From contig NZ_CP036401.1 in the NCBI RefSeq assembly GCF_004322755.1, forward strand, positions 1,984,001-2,048,000: a stretch of DNA of 64,000 nucleotides, read 5' to 3'. This document shows, one piece after another, positions 1 through 9,034 of this stretch. Source of the DNA: Pseudoduganella albidiflava. Its GTDB lineage: Bacteria; Pseudomonadota; Gammaproteobacteria; Burkholderiales; Burkholderiaceae_D. The translations under genes and the position numbers were made by a program. The first letter of the stretch is position 1. Each line of letters begins with the position of its first letter. The notes under the pieces are model-generated. The model did no database searches. It was given only the letters and a program-made list of their open reading frames with translations, and was not told where the DNA came from.

Positions 1-13
1 CCAACCTGTCCCG

Positions 14-3000
14 ATGCCCAAGATTCCCGCCTCGTTCCGTCGCCGCAGCCTGCCCCGCCTTGTCCAATTGAGCCTCGCCGTGCTGGCATTGCACGCGGGC
101 GCCCAGGAACTGGGCATTCCGCAGGCGTCCGACATGCAGCAGCGCCAGGCGCAGGCCAATGCCGGCGCCAACGCGCCGGTGTTCCTGATGACGGCGGTGC
201 CGCTGTCGGCGGACGGGAAATTCAGCGTGTACTCGTCCAGCGATGGCGTGACGTTCACCACGCTCGCTTCGGAGGCGCATGCGCCGGGCGGCGCCGCGCT
301 GGCCGATCCATCGATCGTGCGGCACGAAGGTCAATACTATGCCGTCTACGCGCACGGCGGTGGCCTGGGCATCGCCCGTTCGCCCGACCTGAAGAAGTGG
401 GAAACCTTGCGCACGGCCCCGCTGGCACTGGCCGGCGGGGCGAAGCCGTCGGCGCCACGCTGGGTGCGCGATGCGGACGGCGCGCTCAAAGTGGTGGTGG
501 CGGCGGGCACGGCAACCTTCATCGTCGCGCCGGATGCCGGCTTCACCACCTGGTCGGCGCCACAGGCCGTGCAAGGCCTCGCGGGCGGCGCGTCGATCGT
601 CGCCACCGAAGGCGGCTACACGGCGCTGCTGCGCAATGCTTCGAGCGGCGCGCTGGAAGTGGCCACCGCGAAGACGCTGGCGGGGCCGTGGGCCGTGCAG
701 CAGGGTGGCGGCCCGGGCGCATCGTCCGGTGGCCAGTCGCTGGTGAAACTGGCCGACGGCACCTGGCGCGCCTATTTCGCCGATGCCGGCGGCCTGCAGT
801 ACTGGTATGCGGACAGCCGCGACCTGCGCACCTGGTCGCCGAAGGCGCAGGTGGGCGGCGTGTCCGGCATGGTCGGCAACGCATCGGTCATCCCGGAAGA
901 ACGCAAGGCGTTCGCGGCGGCCACGAAGCCGAAAGGCCAGCCGAAAAAAGTGTCGTGGGACGAGCATTCGCTGATGGTCGACGGCAAGCGCATCGTCGTC
1001 TGGTCCGGCGAAGTGCACCCGTTCCGGCTGCCCAGCCCCTCGCTGTGGCGCGACGTGATCCAGAAGATGAAGGCGGTCGGCTTCAACGGCATCGCCTTCT
1101 ACTTCGACTGGGGCTACCACTCGCCGGCGCCGGGCGTGTACGACTTCAACGGCATCCGCAACGTGGAGCGGGCGATCGAGATCGCCGAGGAAGAGGGCAT
1201 GTACATCATCGCCCGCACCGGCCCGTACGTGAACGCGGAGCTGACCGGCGGCGGCTATCCGGGCTGGATGTTCCGCAACCGCGGCGAGGCGCGCACCGAC
1301 GATCCAGCCTACCTGGCCGCGGCGGATGAATGGATGACGCAGATTAACGCGATCATCGCGCGCCACCAGATCACCACCGGCGGCGGCAACATCATCGCCT
1401 ACCAGCTGGAAAACGAACTGGGCAAGGTGGAACCGAAGCACGTGCGGCAGATGGAACACCTGGCGAAGAAGGCCCGCGCCGACGGCATCACGGTGCCGTT
1501 CTTCCACAACGCGGCCGGCCGCCTGCCCGACTGGGCGCCGAAGGATTCCGCGGCGCCGTGGGCCAACAAGGGCCCCACCGACATCTACGCGTTCGACGGC
1601 TACCCGGGCGGCAGCTGCAACGTGTTCGCCGATCCGTCCGGTCCGAACAAGGCGCCGGACTGGGGTATCTATGCGCAGCCGGGGCCGAAGGCGGGCGCCC
1701 TGACATCGCCGAAGACGCCCGGCTTCGCGGCCGAACTGGGCGCCGGCTGGTTCGACTACTGGGGTTCGAACGGCACCTACGAGTGCACCGCCGAGCGCCA
1801 GGGCAAGGGCTTCCAGCGGGTGTTCTACGGCACCAACCTGATCAACCGGATCACCATCCACAATGTCTACATGACGTTCGGCGGCACCTCGTGGGGCTGG
1901 CTGGCGGGCCCGGTGGTGTACACGTCCTACGATTACGGCGCGCCGATCTCGGAAGACCGCGGCCTGCGGCCGAAGGCGCTGGCGCTGAAGCAGCAGGGCA
2001 TGATGGTGCAGGCGGCGGAACAGGCCCTGGCGCAGATGGACAAGGGCCCGGCCATCGCCACGTCGTCGGACCGGGTGAAGGTGTACCACAACGTCAATCC
2101 GAAGCTGGGCGCGCACGTGCTGCTGGCGGTGCACAGCCCGTCCGACCTGCTGAGCGACGACAGCTTCACCTTCGACCTGGCCACGCGGGACGGCAGCTAC
2201 CGCGTGCCGCTGCGCCTGAACGGCCAGGATGCCAAGATGCTGCTGGCCGCCTATCCGCTGGAGCGGCAGCACCTGGTGTATTCGAGCTCCGAACTGCAGA
2301 CGCACTTCAACAACGGCGAACGCGATATCGCGCTGCTGCACGGCCGTGGCGGCGAAGCCGGCGAAACCGTGCTGCGCTTCGCCAGCGCGCCGAAGGTGGA
2401 AGTCCTGGCCGGCAAGGTGGCGTCGAGCTTCGATGCGGCAAAGGGCGACCTGAAGCTGAGCTACACGCACGACGGCCTGGCGCGCGTGCGCATCAGCGGC
2501 GGTGGCCGCGCGCCGCTGCTGTTGCTGCTGGCCGATGAAAAGACCAGCCAGCAGTTCTGGACGCAGAAAACCCCGGCCGGCCAGGTGCTGCAACTCACGC
2601 CGGCGATGGTGCGCAGCGCCACGCTGGCCGGCGGCAAGCTGGCGCTGACGGGCGACACCACCGCCGCCAGCGTGATCGAGATCTGGGGGCCGAAGTTCGA
2701 TGCCGCATCGTTCAACGGCGAGGCCTTGTCGCTGAGCGCGCAGCCGGATGGCAGCTTCAAATCGCATGCCGTGGCCGGCCCGGCCGCCGTCAGGCTGCCC
2801 GACCTGGCGGCGCTGCCGTGGATGCGCCGCGCCGACAGCCCCGAAGCGCAGCCCGGCTTCGACGACACGGCGTGGGTCAAGGCGGACAGCCGCCCCTCGG
2901 CGGCGCAGACGTGGACCATGCCCGAGCGCGGCCAGCCCACGCTGGCGATGAGCGACTACGGCTTCCATCATGGCGACGTGTGGTACCGCGGCCATGTGGA

Positions 3001-3850
3001 CGTTACCGATCCACGGACAAATCAGCTGGAACTGTTCTACGGTGCCGGCGGCGCCGGCATGGTGCAGGTATGGATCGACGGCCGCTTCGTCGGCCAGCAC
3101 GAGATGGACACGGGCCGCTCGTTCCCGGAAACCACCGACAGCGTGAAACTGGCCCTGGAGGGGGCAAATGAGCTGAAGCCGGGCAAGCACGTGATCGCCG
3201 TCATGGTGCGCAACAATTCGCACAACTGGAACCTGATGGCCGACGATTACCACCGCGAGGCGCGCGGCCTGATTTCGGCATCGCTGACCGCGAAGGGCGG
3301 CAAGCGCTTCGGCGTGCCGATCGCGTGGCGCATCCAGGGCCGCCGCGGCGGCGAAACGCTGGCCGACGTGGCGCGCGGCCCGCTGAACAATGGCGGCCTG
3401 CATGGCGAGCGCGAGGGCTGGCACCTGCCCTCGGCCGGAAGCACCGCCGCCGGCTGGACGGCCGCGAAACCGACCGATGCGCCGCCGGCGGCCGGTACGT
3501 ACTGGCTGAAGACCAGCTTCGACCTCGATTTGCCGAAGGCGCACGACGTGCAGCTGGGCCTGGCGTTCGGCGATACGTCGGCACCCCGCTCGGAGCGCGA
3601 GAACCGCGCGCTGATCTTCGTGAACGGCTGGAACATGGGCCAGTTCATCGCCCACATCGGCCCGCAGCGCACCTTCGTCATCCCGCCGGGCATCCTGAAT
3701 CCGAACGGGCGCAACACGATCGCGCTGGCGGTCACCGCCGACGGCAAGAAGGGCAACGCACTGGAACCCGTGCGCCTGGTCAACCTGCGCACCGCGCGCG
3801 GCGGCGTGCCGCTGGACATGGTGGCGACGCCGCAGGACGCGCGCCGCTGA
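14..3850 (+). CDS. Secreted GH35 beta-galactosidase with N-terminal GH43-like propeller
   Basis: A 1278-residue secreted or periplasmic glycosidase expected to remove terminal beta-galactose. Residues 1-31 form a Sec signal (basic RRR, then a hydrophobic stretch ending HAGAQ), which supports this ATG although the reading frame is open to the window edge. Residues ~50-300 resemble the five-bladed GH43-type propeller (ADPSIVR, YYAVYAHGG, repeated WS/W blades). The GH35 TIM barrel runs from ~312 (SGEVHPFRLP) with the acid/base in AYQLENELG (Glu468) and the likely nucleophile in FAAELGAGWFD (Glu574). The remaining ~500 residues are beta-sandwich domains, including galactose-binding-like folds (DVWYRGHVDV, MGQFIAHIGPQRTF). 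At more than twice the size of a minimal GH35, it is a fusion. It lies beside an SGNH esterase and two TonB receptors, suggesting a galactose-containing plant polysaccharide. Whether the propeller is catalytic or only binds glycan cannot be told from sequence. Confidence 0.85.
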   Translation: MPKIPASFRRRSLPRLVQLSLAVLALHAGAQELGIPQASDMQQRQAQANAGANAPVFLMTAVPLSADGKFSVYSSSDGVTFTTLASEAHAPGGAALADPSIVRHEGQYYAVYAHGGGLGIARSPDLKKWETLRTAPLALAGGAKPSAPRWVRDADGALKVVVAAGTATFIVAPDAGFTTWSAPQAVQGLAGGASIVATEGGYTALLRNASSGALEVATAKTLAGPWAVQQGGGPGASSGGQSLVKLADGTWRAYFADAGGLQYWYADSRDLRTWSPKAQVGGVSGMVGNASVIPEERKAFAAATKPKGQPKKVSWDEHSLMVDGKRIVVWSGEVHPFRLPSPSLWRDVIQKMKAVGFNGIAFYFDWGYHSPAPGVYDFNGIRNVERAIEIAEEEGMYIIARTGPYVNAELTGGGYPGWMFRNRGEARTDDPAYLAAADEWMTQINAIIARHQITTGGGNIIAYQLENELGKVEPKHVRQMEHLAKKARADGITVPFFHNAAGRLPDWAPKDSAAPWANKGPTDIYAFDGYPGGSCNVFADPSGPNKAPDWGIYAQPGPKAGALTSPKTPGFAAELGAGWFDYWGSNGTYECTAERQGKGFQRVFYGTNLINRITIHNVYMTFGGTSWGWLAGPVVYTSYDYGAPISEDRGLRPKALALKQQGMMVQAAEQALAQMDKGPAIATSSDRVKVYHNVNPKLGAHVLLAVHSPSDLLSDDSFTFDLATRDGSYRVPLRLNGQDAKMLLAAYPLERQHLVYSSSELQTHFNNGERDIALLHGRGGEAGETVLRFASAPKVEVLAGKVASSFDAAKGDLKLSYTHDGLARVRISGGGRAPLLLLLADEKTSQQFWTQKTPAGQVLQLTPAMVRSATLAGGKLALTGDTTAASVIEIWGPKFDAASFNGEALSLSAQPDGSFKSHAVAGPAAVRLPDLAALPWMRRADSPEAQPGFDDTAWVKADSRPSAAQTWTMPERGQPTLAMSDYGFHHGDVWYRGHVDVTDPRTNQLELFYGAGGAGMVQVWIDGRFVGQHEMDTGRSFPETTDSVKLALEGANELKPGKHVIAVMVRNNSHNWNLMADDYHREARGLISASLTAKGGKRFGVPIAWRIQGRRGGETLADVARGPLNNGGLHGEREGWHLPSAGSTAAGWTAAKPTDAPPAAGTYWLKTSFDLDLPKAHDVQLGLAFGDTSAPRSERENRALIFVNGWNMGQFIAHIGPQRTFVIPPGILNPNGRNTIALAVTADGKKGNALEPVRLVNLRTARGGVPLDMVATPQDARR

Positions 3851-3883
3851 AGCGATCCGCCGCCGGAACCGGGCCTGGTCCTC

Positions 3884-4014
3884 ATGCCGCTTGAATAAGC
3901 CCACCCCAGGTGCAAATTCCGGGGTCAGACCCGCCGGGTCTGACCCCAGCCCTTCGCTGTTGGGGTGAATGCATGCGCTTTCAATGTCTTGGCGAATACT
4001 TCACTAAGCGGCAT
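3884..4014. repeat. MITE/REP-like dispersed repeat, copy A (short form)
   Basis: A 131-bp element with 9-bp terminal inverted repeats ATGCCGCTT (3884-3892) and AAGCGGCAT (4006-4014). Inside are the motif GTGCAAATTCCGGGGTCAG and its partner CTGACCCCAGCCCTTCGCTG. The same left and right motifs recur near 12.4 kb, 52.0 kb and 53.9 kb with different core lengths. This copy has only a short GGGTCTGACCC hairpin as core. No transposase is encoded. Confidence 0.7.
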
Positions 4015-4115
4015 CGAGGCCTGGTCCGGTTCCGTTGAATCCCGTCACCGTGTGCGCCAGCTAACGGACGGCGAGCCGCGAACGGTCCACCCTGTGCCTG
4101 AACACGGGAGGACGC

Positions 4116-4310
4116 ATGGACGCAGGGTATGTAAAGTTGAGCAGCGATACCGCGGTAGCGCAACTGGTCACGCGCACGGACCCGGCGCTGGCCTGCTGGG
4201 CCGCGCTGGTGCAGGTCTGGGATGGCATCGAAGGCACCCTCGATGAAACCGATCCGCCCGGCAGCGCGGAGAACGCCACGCCGCTCACGGCCGTGCGGCC
4301 GTTTGCCTGA
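4116..4310 (+). CDS. Small hypothetical protein
   Basis: A 64-residue reading frame starting at an ATG preceded by a good Shine-Dalgarno (GGGAGGACGC then ATG). The product is mildly acidic with no signal peptide, membrane segment or motif I recognise. It lies between repeat copy A and the 3' end of the SGNH esterase on the other strand, converging on it. The ribosome binding site is the only real support; it may be spurious. Confidence 0.3.
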   Translation: MDAGYVKLSSDTAVAQLVTRTDPALACWAALVQVWDGIEGTLDETDPPGSAENATPLTAVRPFA

Positions 4311-4349
4311 GCCCGGGCATGCGGCAGTCCGGGCGGGGTTCCCCTGCGA

Positions 4350-5642
4350 TCAGCGCGGCGCGGCAGCAGCGCCGCTGAACAATTCCAGCGGCACCGCGGC
4401 GGCCATCGCGGCCATGCCGGCATCGTTCGGATGCAGGTGGTCGCCGCTGTCGTACTTCGCCAGCAGCCGGGATGGCTGTGCAGGGTCGCGCAGGGCCCGG
4501 TCGAAATCGATCACGGAATCGAACTCGCCGCTTTCCCGGATCCACCGGTTGACGGCCTGGCGCACCGCGTCCTTTTGCGCGGTGTAGTAGCCGGCGAAGG
4601 TGGTGCCTTCGAACGGCGTCAGCGTGGCACCGTGAACCGCGATGCCGTGCGCGCGCGCCCGTGCGATCACTTGCCGGTAGCCGGCGATCAGGTCGTCCGC
4701 CGTGGGGCCGTCGCTGGCCGGCATGCCGCCGGTGCCGGGGTGGCCGATATCGTTGATGCCGACCAGGAGCACCACGTGGCGCACGCCCGCGGTGGCCAGC
4801 ACGTCGCGGTCGAAGCGCGCCAGCACGGCACGGCCGAACGGCGGCCACTCGCCCGGATCGCGCAGCAGCCGGTTGCCGCCGATGCCCCGGTTGACGATAC
4901 CGAAGCGCACATCGGGCCGTTCCGCCAGCAGCCGCCGCGCCAGCACGTCCGGCCAGCGGCGGTTGCTGTCCGCCGTGGTGTTGGAACCATCGGTGATCGA
5001 ATCGCCCAGCGCGACGATCGTCCCGGCCCCGGCCGCCGTCACGTCCACCGCCGTCAGGAAGGGCCATGAGGTGATCGTGCCGCGCGTCGGGAACGCCGCC
5101 GCGCCGGCGAAGTTGCCCGGCCCGGACACATAGCTGGTCTGGAACGCGTTGCCGTGCACCGTCGTGGCCTGCGCCTGGCCCGGAAGGTACAGGCTCACGG
5201 CCAGGTCGGCCTGGGCCGGCACCGCCAGGTCGACCGGGTCGGACAGCACCGGCGCACCCGGTGGTATCACCACGGACGGGCGGCCGCCGAACGTCAGCGC
5301 GCGGTTCGATGCGGCGGCGATATCCGCGTCCTGTGCGCGCAAGGCCACGTGGGCCGCGCCGATGCGCAGCGGCGCGGCTCCCAGTTCGTTCGACAGGCGC
5401 ACGCGCACCTGGCTGCCGCCGATGCTGGTCCGCACGATCATCCGGACCGTCTGGTCGGCGAACGCCTGCGGCGTCTTCGGTGGCGCGTCGGCCGGCGCCG
5501 TGCCCCAGGTGGCGACCCAGTCCTGGCCTGCCGCCGGCGCGCCGTGCGCCAGCGGCATTCCGGCCAGCGCGGCCATGGCGACAGCGGCGGCCAGCGTCGC
5601 GGAAATGAGGCGGCGCCGGGCGGGCAGGTGCGGTGTCTTCAA
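4350..5642 (-). CDS. Secreted SGNH/GDSL esterase
   Basis: A 430-residue serine esterase of the SGNH (GDSL) superfamily, probably removing acyl groups from a polysaccharide or oligosaccharide. The best start is TTG at 5642, because GAGGAG lies just upstream and the protein then opens with a signal peptide (basic RRR, hydrophobic run to PLAHGA). A longer frame to 5816 has no signal at its front. Residues ~25-200 are a beta-rich domain opening WVATWGTAP, typical of this subfamily. The SGNH blocks are IVALGDSITDG (Ser ~215), GIGGNRLL, LLVGINDIG and the C-terminal DHLHPNDAG with the Asp/His pair. It is divergent from the tandem TonB receptors and close to the GH35 fusion. Which acyl ester it acts on is not shown by the sequence. 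Confidence 0.85.
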   Translation of the reverse strand: MKTPHLPARRRLISATLAAAVAMAALAGMPLAHGAPAAGQDWVATWGTAPADAPPKTPQAFADQTVRMIVRTSIGGSQVRVRLSNELGAAPLRIGAAHVALRAQDADIAAASNRALTFGGRPSVVIPPGAPVLSDPVDLAVPAQADLAVSLYLPGQAQATTVHGNAFQTSYVSGPGNFAGAAAFPTRGTITSWPFLTAVDVTAAGAGTIVALGDSITDGSNTTADSNRRWPDVLARRLLAERPDVRFGIVNRGIGGNRLLRDPGEWPPFGRAVLARFDRDVLATAGVRHVVLLVGINDIGHPGTGGMPASDGPTADDLIAGYRQVIARARAHGIAVHGATLTPFEGTTFAGYYTAQKDAVRQAVNRWIRESGEFDSVIDFDRALRDPAQPSRLLAKYDSGDHLHPNDAGMAAMAAAVPLELFSGAAAAPR

Positions 5643-5907
5643 AGTGCTCTCCTCGATTCGTTGGTGTCCGGCGGTGCCGGCGGCAGGCGACACTGTAAGC
5701 AGCGATGCCGCGCTGCGCAAGAGGAAACCGGCGTTGTTCAAAGCACACAGCATCGTCAGCTTTTGCACCGAATCCCGCCCTAACGGCTCAACTGTGTGAG
5801 TGATTGCTGCACGCATCCCCTCGGCAAATGATCTCGTCCTAAGATCGCATGGACTCCGGCAAACGGAGCGTGGTTAAAAAAAATCAGCAAAAAAGCGAGG
5901 AGACGGT

Positions 5908-8900
5908 ATGAAGTCCACGAAGCACATGGGGAACCGCGCGTTGCCGGCCGCGCGGTTGACGAGCCTGGCGTTGGCGATCGCCACGCTGGCGGCGCAGGCG
6001 GCGGCGCAGGAACAGCCGGTACCGCCAGCACAGGCCGCACAACAGGGCGCACAACAGGGCGCACAAGATCCGAACGTCGTCGTCGTGACGGGGTTCCGCG
6101 CAAGCCTGAACAGCGCATTGAACACCAAGAAGAATTCCGACGGCATCGTCGACGTGATCAAGGCCGAGGATATCGCCAAGTTCCCCGACGCGAACCTGGC
6201 CGAGTCGCTGCAGCGCGTGCCCGGCGTGGCACTGGCGCGCGGCGATGGCGGCGAGGGCAAGCAGATCACGGTGCGCGGCCTGAACGCCGGCTTCACCAGG
6301 GTGCGCATCAACGGTATCGAAGGCGTGGCGGCCACCGGTTCGTCGGACATCAACGGCAGCACCAACCGCGGCCGCGGCTTCGACTTTTCCGTGTTCGCCT
6401 CGGAACTGTTCAACAGCCTGGAAGTCCGGAAGACTTCCGAGGCGGCCGTCGAGGAAGGTTCGCTGGGCGCCACCGTCGACCTGCGCACCGGGCGCCCGTT
6501 CGATTTCAAGGGCCGCACCGCCAGCGTGGGCGTGCAGGAGTACTACAACGACCTGTCGAAGAAAACCCAGCCGCGCGTGACGGCCCTGCTGTCGGACCGC
6601 TGGGAAACGCCGTACGGCAAGGTGGGCGCGCTGGTCTCCGGCGCATGGTCGAAGCGCCGCGCGCTGGAAGAGGGCTATGAAGCGGTGGACCTGCTGTCGG
6701 CCAATGCCGACGGCGGCTTCTGCTCGCCGGCCGGCGTGGCGCCGCAAAACCCCGCCAGCAACGCGGTGAAGGGCATCGATGCCGCCAACTGCGGCTTCGG
6801 CGAACCGCGCACCTCGAACCTGGCGGCATGGAACGACGTGATGGGCCGCACCGACAACAATGGCGGCACGATCGCCAGCCCGGCGGCCGGCTCGGGCGCG
6901 TTCCATCCGCGCATTCCACGCTACCGCCGCTCGATGACGGACTACGAGCGCACCGGCCTCACCGGCGCGCTGCAATGGCGTCCGTCGGCGGACACCGATG
7001 TCAACCTCGACCTCATGTACGGCAAGTTCGAGAACCGCCGCTACGACAACTACATCTCGGCGATCTCGTTCGGCCGCACGCTGCAGACCGCCAACGGCAA
7101 GCCGCAGACCTCGATCGTGGAATCGCACTTCGACGAGAACGGCAGCTGGGACTACGGCAAGTTCAACGGCGTGGATATCCGCAGCGAAGGCCTGCTCGAC
7201 GTGTACACCACGACCTTCAAGCAGTACGTGTTCTCGGGCGGCCACCGCTTCAGCGACCGCTTCAAGGTCAATTTCCTGCATGGCACCTCGAACTCCGAGC
7301 TCGATGAGCCGATGCGCGCCACCGTGCAGTTCGACTCGCCGAACGTGGACGGCTTCTCGTACGACTTCCGCGGCAACCGCAACGTGCCGGCACTGAACTT
7401 CGGCATCGATGTATCGAACCCGAACAGCTTCACGTTCGGCCCGCAGGAAGTGGACGGCACGCTGCATGGCCAGTTCGTGGGCCGCTACCTGAACACCCGC
7501 AACAAGCTGAAGACCACGGAACTCAATGGCACGTTCGAGCTGAACGACAACCTGACGCTGCGCAGCGGCTATTCGAACCGCAAGAACACGTGGAGCAACG
7601 TGGAGATCGGCTCGGGCGGCAACGGCCTGGCCCTGCCGGCCGGCGTGACGCTGGCCGACATCTCGCAACAGGTGTCCGGCTTCGGCAAGGGACTGGGCGC
7701 CGCCGTGCCGTCGTCGTGGGCGGCGGTGGACCTGGACAAGCTGCGCGCCATCTACGACATCGAGTGCCACTGCGACGCGGTGCCGGGTTCGCAGTACGCC
7801 TACCTGACGCAGGCCAACCGCGCCGTCGAGGAAAAGATCGATGCGCTGTACGGCATGGTCGACTTCAACTACGACCTGTTCGGCATCGGCTGGCGCGGCA
7901 ACGTGGGCGTGCGCGGCGCGGAAACCAAGGCCACGTCGATGGCGCTGATCAACGTGAACGGCCAGCTGCAGCCGAACATCGTCACGAAAAAATACCGCGA
8001 CTGGCTGCCGGCCTTCAACCTGACGGCGCAGCTGCCGAAGGACGTGTTCCTGCGCTTTTCGGCCGGCAAGACGCTGTCGCGCCCGGAGTACGTGGACCTG
8101 GCGCCATCGGCCACCGTGTCCGGCCAGTCCGGCACCGTCGGCATCGGCAACGGCAACCTCGATCCGATCCGCGCCAAGACCTACGATTTGCAGGCCGAGT
8201 GGTACTACGCCAAGAACGCGATGGTGTCGCTGGGCGTGTTCCGCAAGGAGATCGACAGCTTCATCCAGACCGTCTCCGAGCGCGCCGTCTACAACACGCT
8301 GGGCCTGCCGAACGACCTGCTGGTCTTCAACGGCTGCTCGATCACCGGCGGCACGCCGGGCTGCCCGACCTCGCCGACCGATTCGGTGGTGGTGAGCCGC
8401 AAGGTCAACACGCCGGGCGGACCGCTCAACGGCCTGGAGTTCAACCTGCAGGCGCCGTTCACCTTCCTGCCCGGCGTGTGGAAGAACTTCGGCTTGCTGG
8501 CCAACTACACGCACGTGAAGTCGAAGATCACCTACATCACGCGGGTCGACAATCCGCGCACCGAGGCGAACGAGCTGCTCAGCGTGCGCGCCAACTTCAC
8601 GGGCCTGTCGCCGCGCGCGCACAACCTGACGTTCTTCTACGAGGACGAGAAGTTCTCGGCACGGGTATCGAAGGCGCACCGTTCCTCGTACCTGCTGGCC
8701 GTGCTGGGCGACGTGCAGGGCCACGACTTCACGGTGGTCGACGGCTCGACCAATATCGACGCCAGCGTTTCCTACCAGCTGACGCCGAACCTGCGCATCT
8801 CCCTCGAAGGCCAGAACCTGACCGACGAGCCGCTGCGCTACGGCCGCGACACGCAGCGCAACGACACGCTGCTGTACGTGCATTCGGGCCGCTCGGCCGT

Positions 8901-8925
8901 GCTGGGCCTCAGCTACAAGTTCTGA
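5908..8925 (+). CDS. TonB-dependent receptor (first of a tandem pair)
   Basis: A 1005-residue outer-membrane receptor that would import an oligosaccharide using TonB energy. A signal peptide (to ~33, ending AQAAAQ) is followed by a short Q/A/P linker containing a repeated QQGA unit. The TonB box and plug start at VVVVTGFRASLNSALNTKK, with typical plug motifs LAESLQRVPGVA and ITVRGLNAGFTRVRING. The ~22-strand barrel ends in the aromatic C-terminus LGLSYKF. The style matches the TonB-Xanth-Caul receptor group. The start has a clear AGCGAGGAGACGGT ribosome site. It is strikingly similar along its length to the next gene (9035-12205), so the pair arose by duplication. A terminator-like hairpin follows at 8943. 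Confidence 0.93.
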   Translation: MKSTKHMGNRALPAARLTSLALAIATLAAQAAAQEQPVPPAQAAQQGAQQGAQDPNVVVVTGFRASLNSALNTKKNSDGIVDVIKAEDIAKFPDANLAESLQRVPGVALARGDGGEGKQITVRGLNAGFTRVRINGIEGVAATGSSDINGSTNRGRGFDFSVFASELFNSLEVRKTSEAAVEEGSLGATVDLRTGRPFDFKGRTASVGVQEYYNDLSKKTQPRVTALLSDRWETPYGKVGALVSGAWSKRRALEEGYEAVDLLSANADGGFCSPAGVAPQNPASNAVKGIDAANCGFGEPRTSNLAAWNDVMGRTDNNGGTIASPAAGSGAFHPRIPRYRRSMTDYERTGLTGALQWRPSADTDVNLDLMYGKFENRRYDNYISAISFGRTLQTANGKPQTSIVESHFDENGSWDYGKFNGVDIRSEGLLDVYTTTFKQYVFSGGHRFSDRFKVNFLHGTSNSELDEPMRATVQFDSPNVDGFSYDFRGNRNVPALNFGIDVSNPNSFTFGPQEVDGTLHGQFVGRYLNTRNKLKTTELNGTFELNDNLTLRSGYSNRKNTWSNVEIGSGGNGLALPAGVTLADISQQVSGFGKGLGAAVPSSWAAVDLDKLRAIYDIECHCDAVPGSQYAYLTQANRAVEEKIDALYGMVDFNYDLFGIGWRGNVGVRGAETKATSMALINVNGQLQPNIVTKKYRDWLPAFNLTAQLPKDVFLRFSAGKTLSRPEYVDLAPSATVSGQSGTVGIGNGNLDPIRAKTYDLQAEWYYAKNAMVSLGVFRKEIDSFIQTVSERAVYNTLGLPNDLLVFNGCSITGGTPGCPTSPTDSVVVSRKVNTPGGPLNGLEFNLQAPFTFLPGVWKNFGLLANYTHVKSKITYITRVDNPRTEANELLSVRANFTGLSPRAHNLTFFYEDEKFSARVSKAHRSSYLLAVLGDVQGHDFTVVDGSTNIDASVSYQLTPNLRISLEGQNLTDEPLRYGRDTQRNDTLLYVHSGRSAVLGLSYKF

Positions 8926-8942
8926 TTCCGCAGTAACACCAG

Positions 8943-8958
8943 GCCCGCAACTGCGGGC
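8943..8958 (+). terminator. Terminator-like hairpin between tandem receptors
   Basis: GCCCGC-AACT-GCGGGC, a perfect 6-bp stem with a 4-base loop 17 bases after the first receptor's stop codon. It is followed by only two T residues, so it may attenuate rather than end transcription into the second receptor. Confidence 0.45.
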
Positions 8959-9034
8959 TTGGTGCATTCGCAAGTGTCTTGAATCGGTAATGAACATTCA
9001 GGGCGCGAGACATCAACGCAAGAGAGGATGAGAC

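Noticed and set aside
5643..5816. ATG start 58 codons upstream for the SGNH esterase
   Set aside because: The TTG at 5642 has a strong GAGGAG and gives a proper signal peptide at the very N-terminus; the longer form would bury it.
5854..5868. CTCCG-GCAAA-CGGAG hairpin upstream of the first tandem receptor
   Set aside because: Only a 5-bp stem 40 bases before the start codon, with no operator symmetry shared with other promoters; too weak to call a regulatory element.
5884..8997. Very long open frame antisense to the first tandem TonB receptor (over 1000 codons)
   Set aside because: It is a GC-rich shadow: composition is dominated by Arg, Ala, Val, His and Gln with no domain, signal or ribosome site, while the plus strand encodes a clear receptor. 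Similar long antisense frames over 38571-42410 and 57738-61847 were rejected for the same reason.
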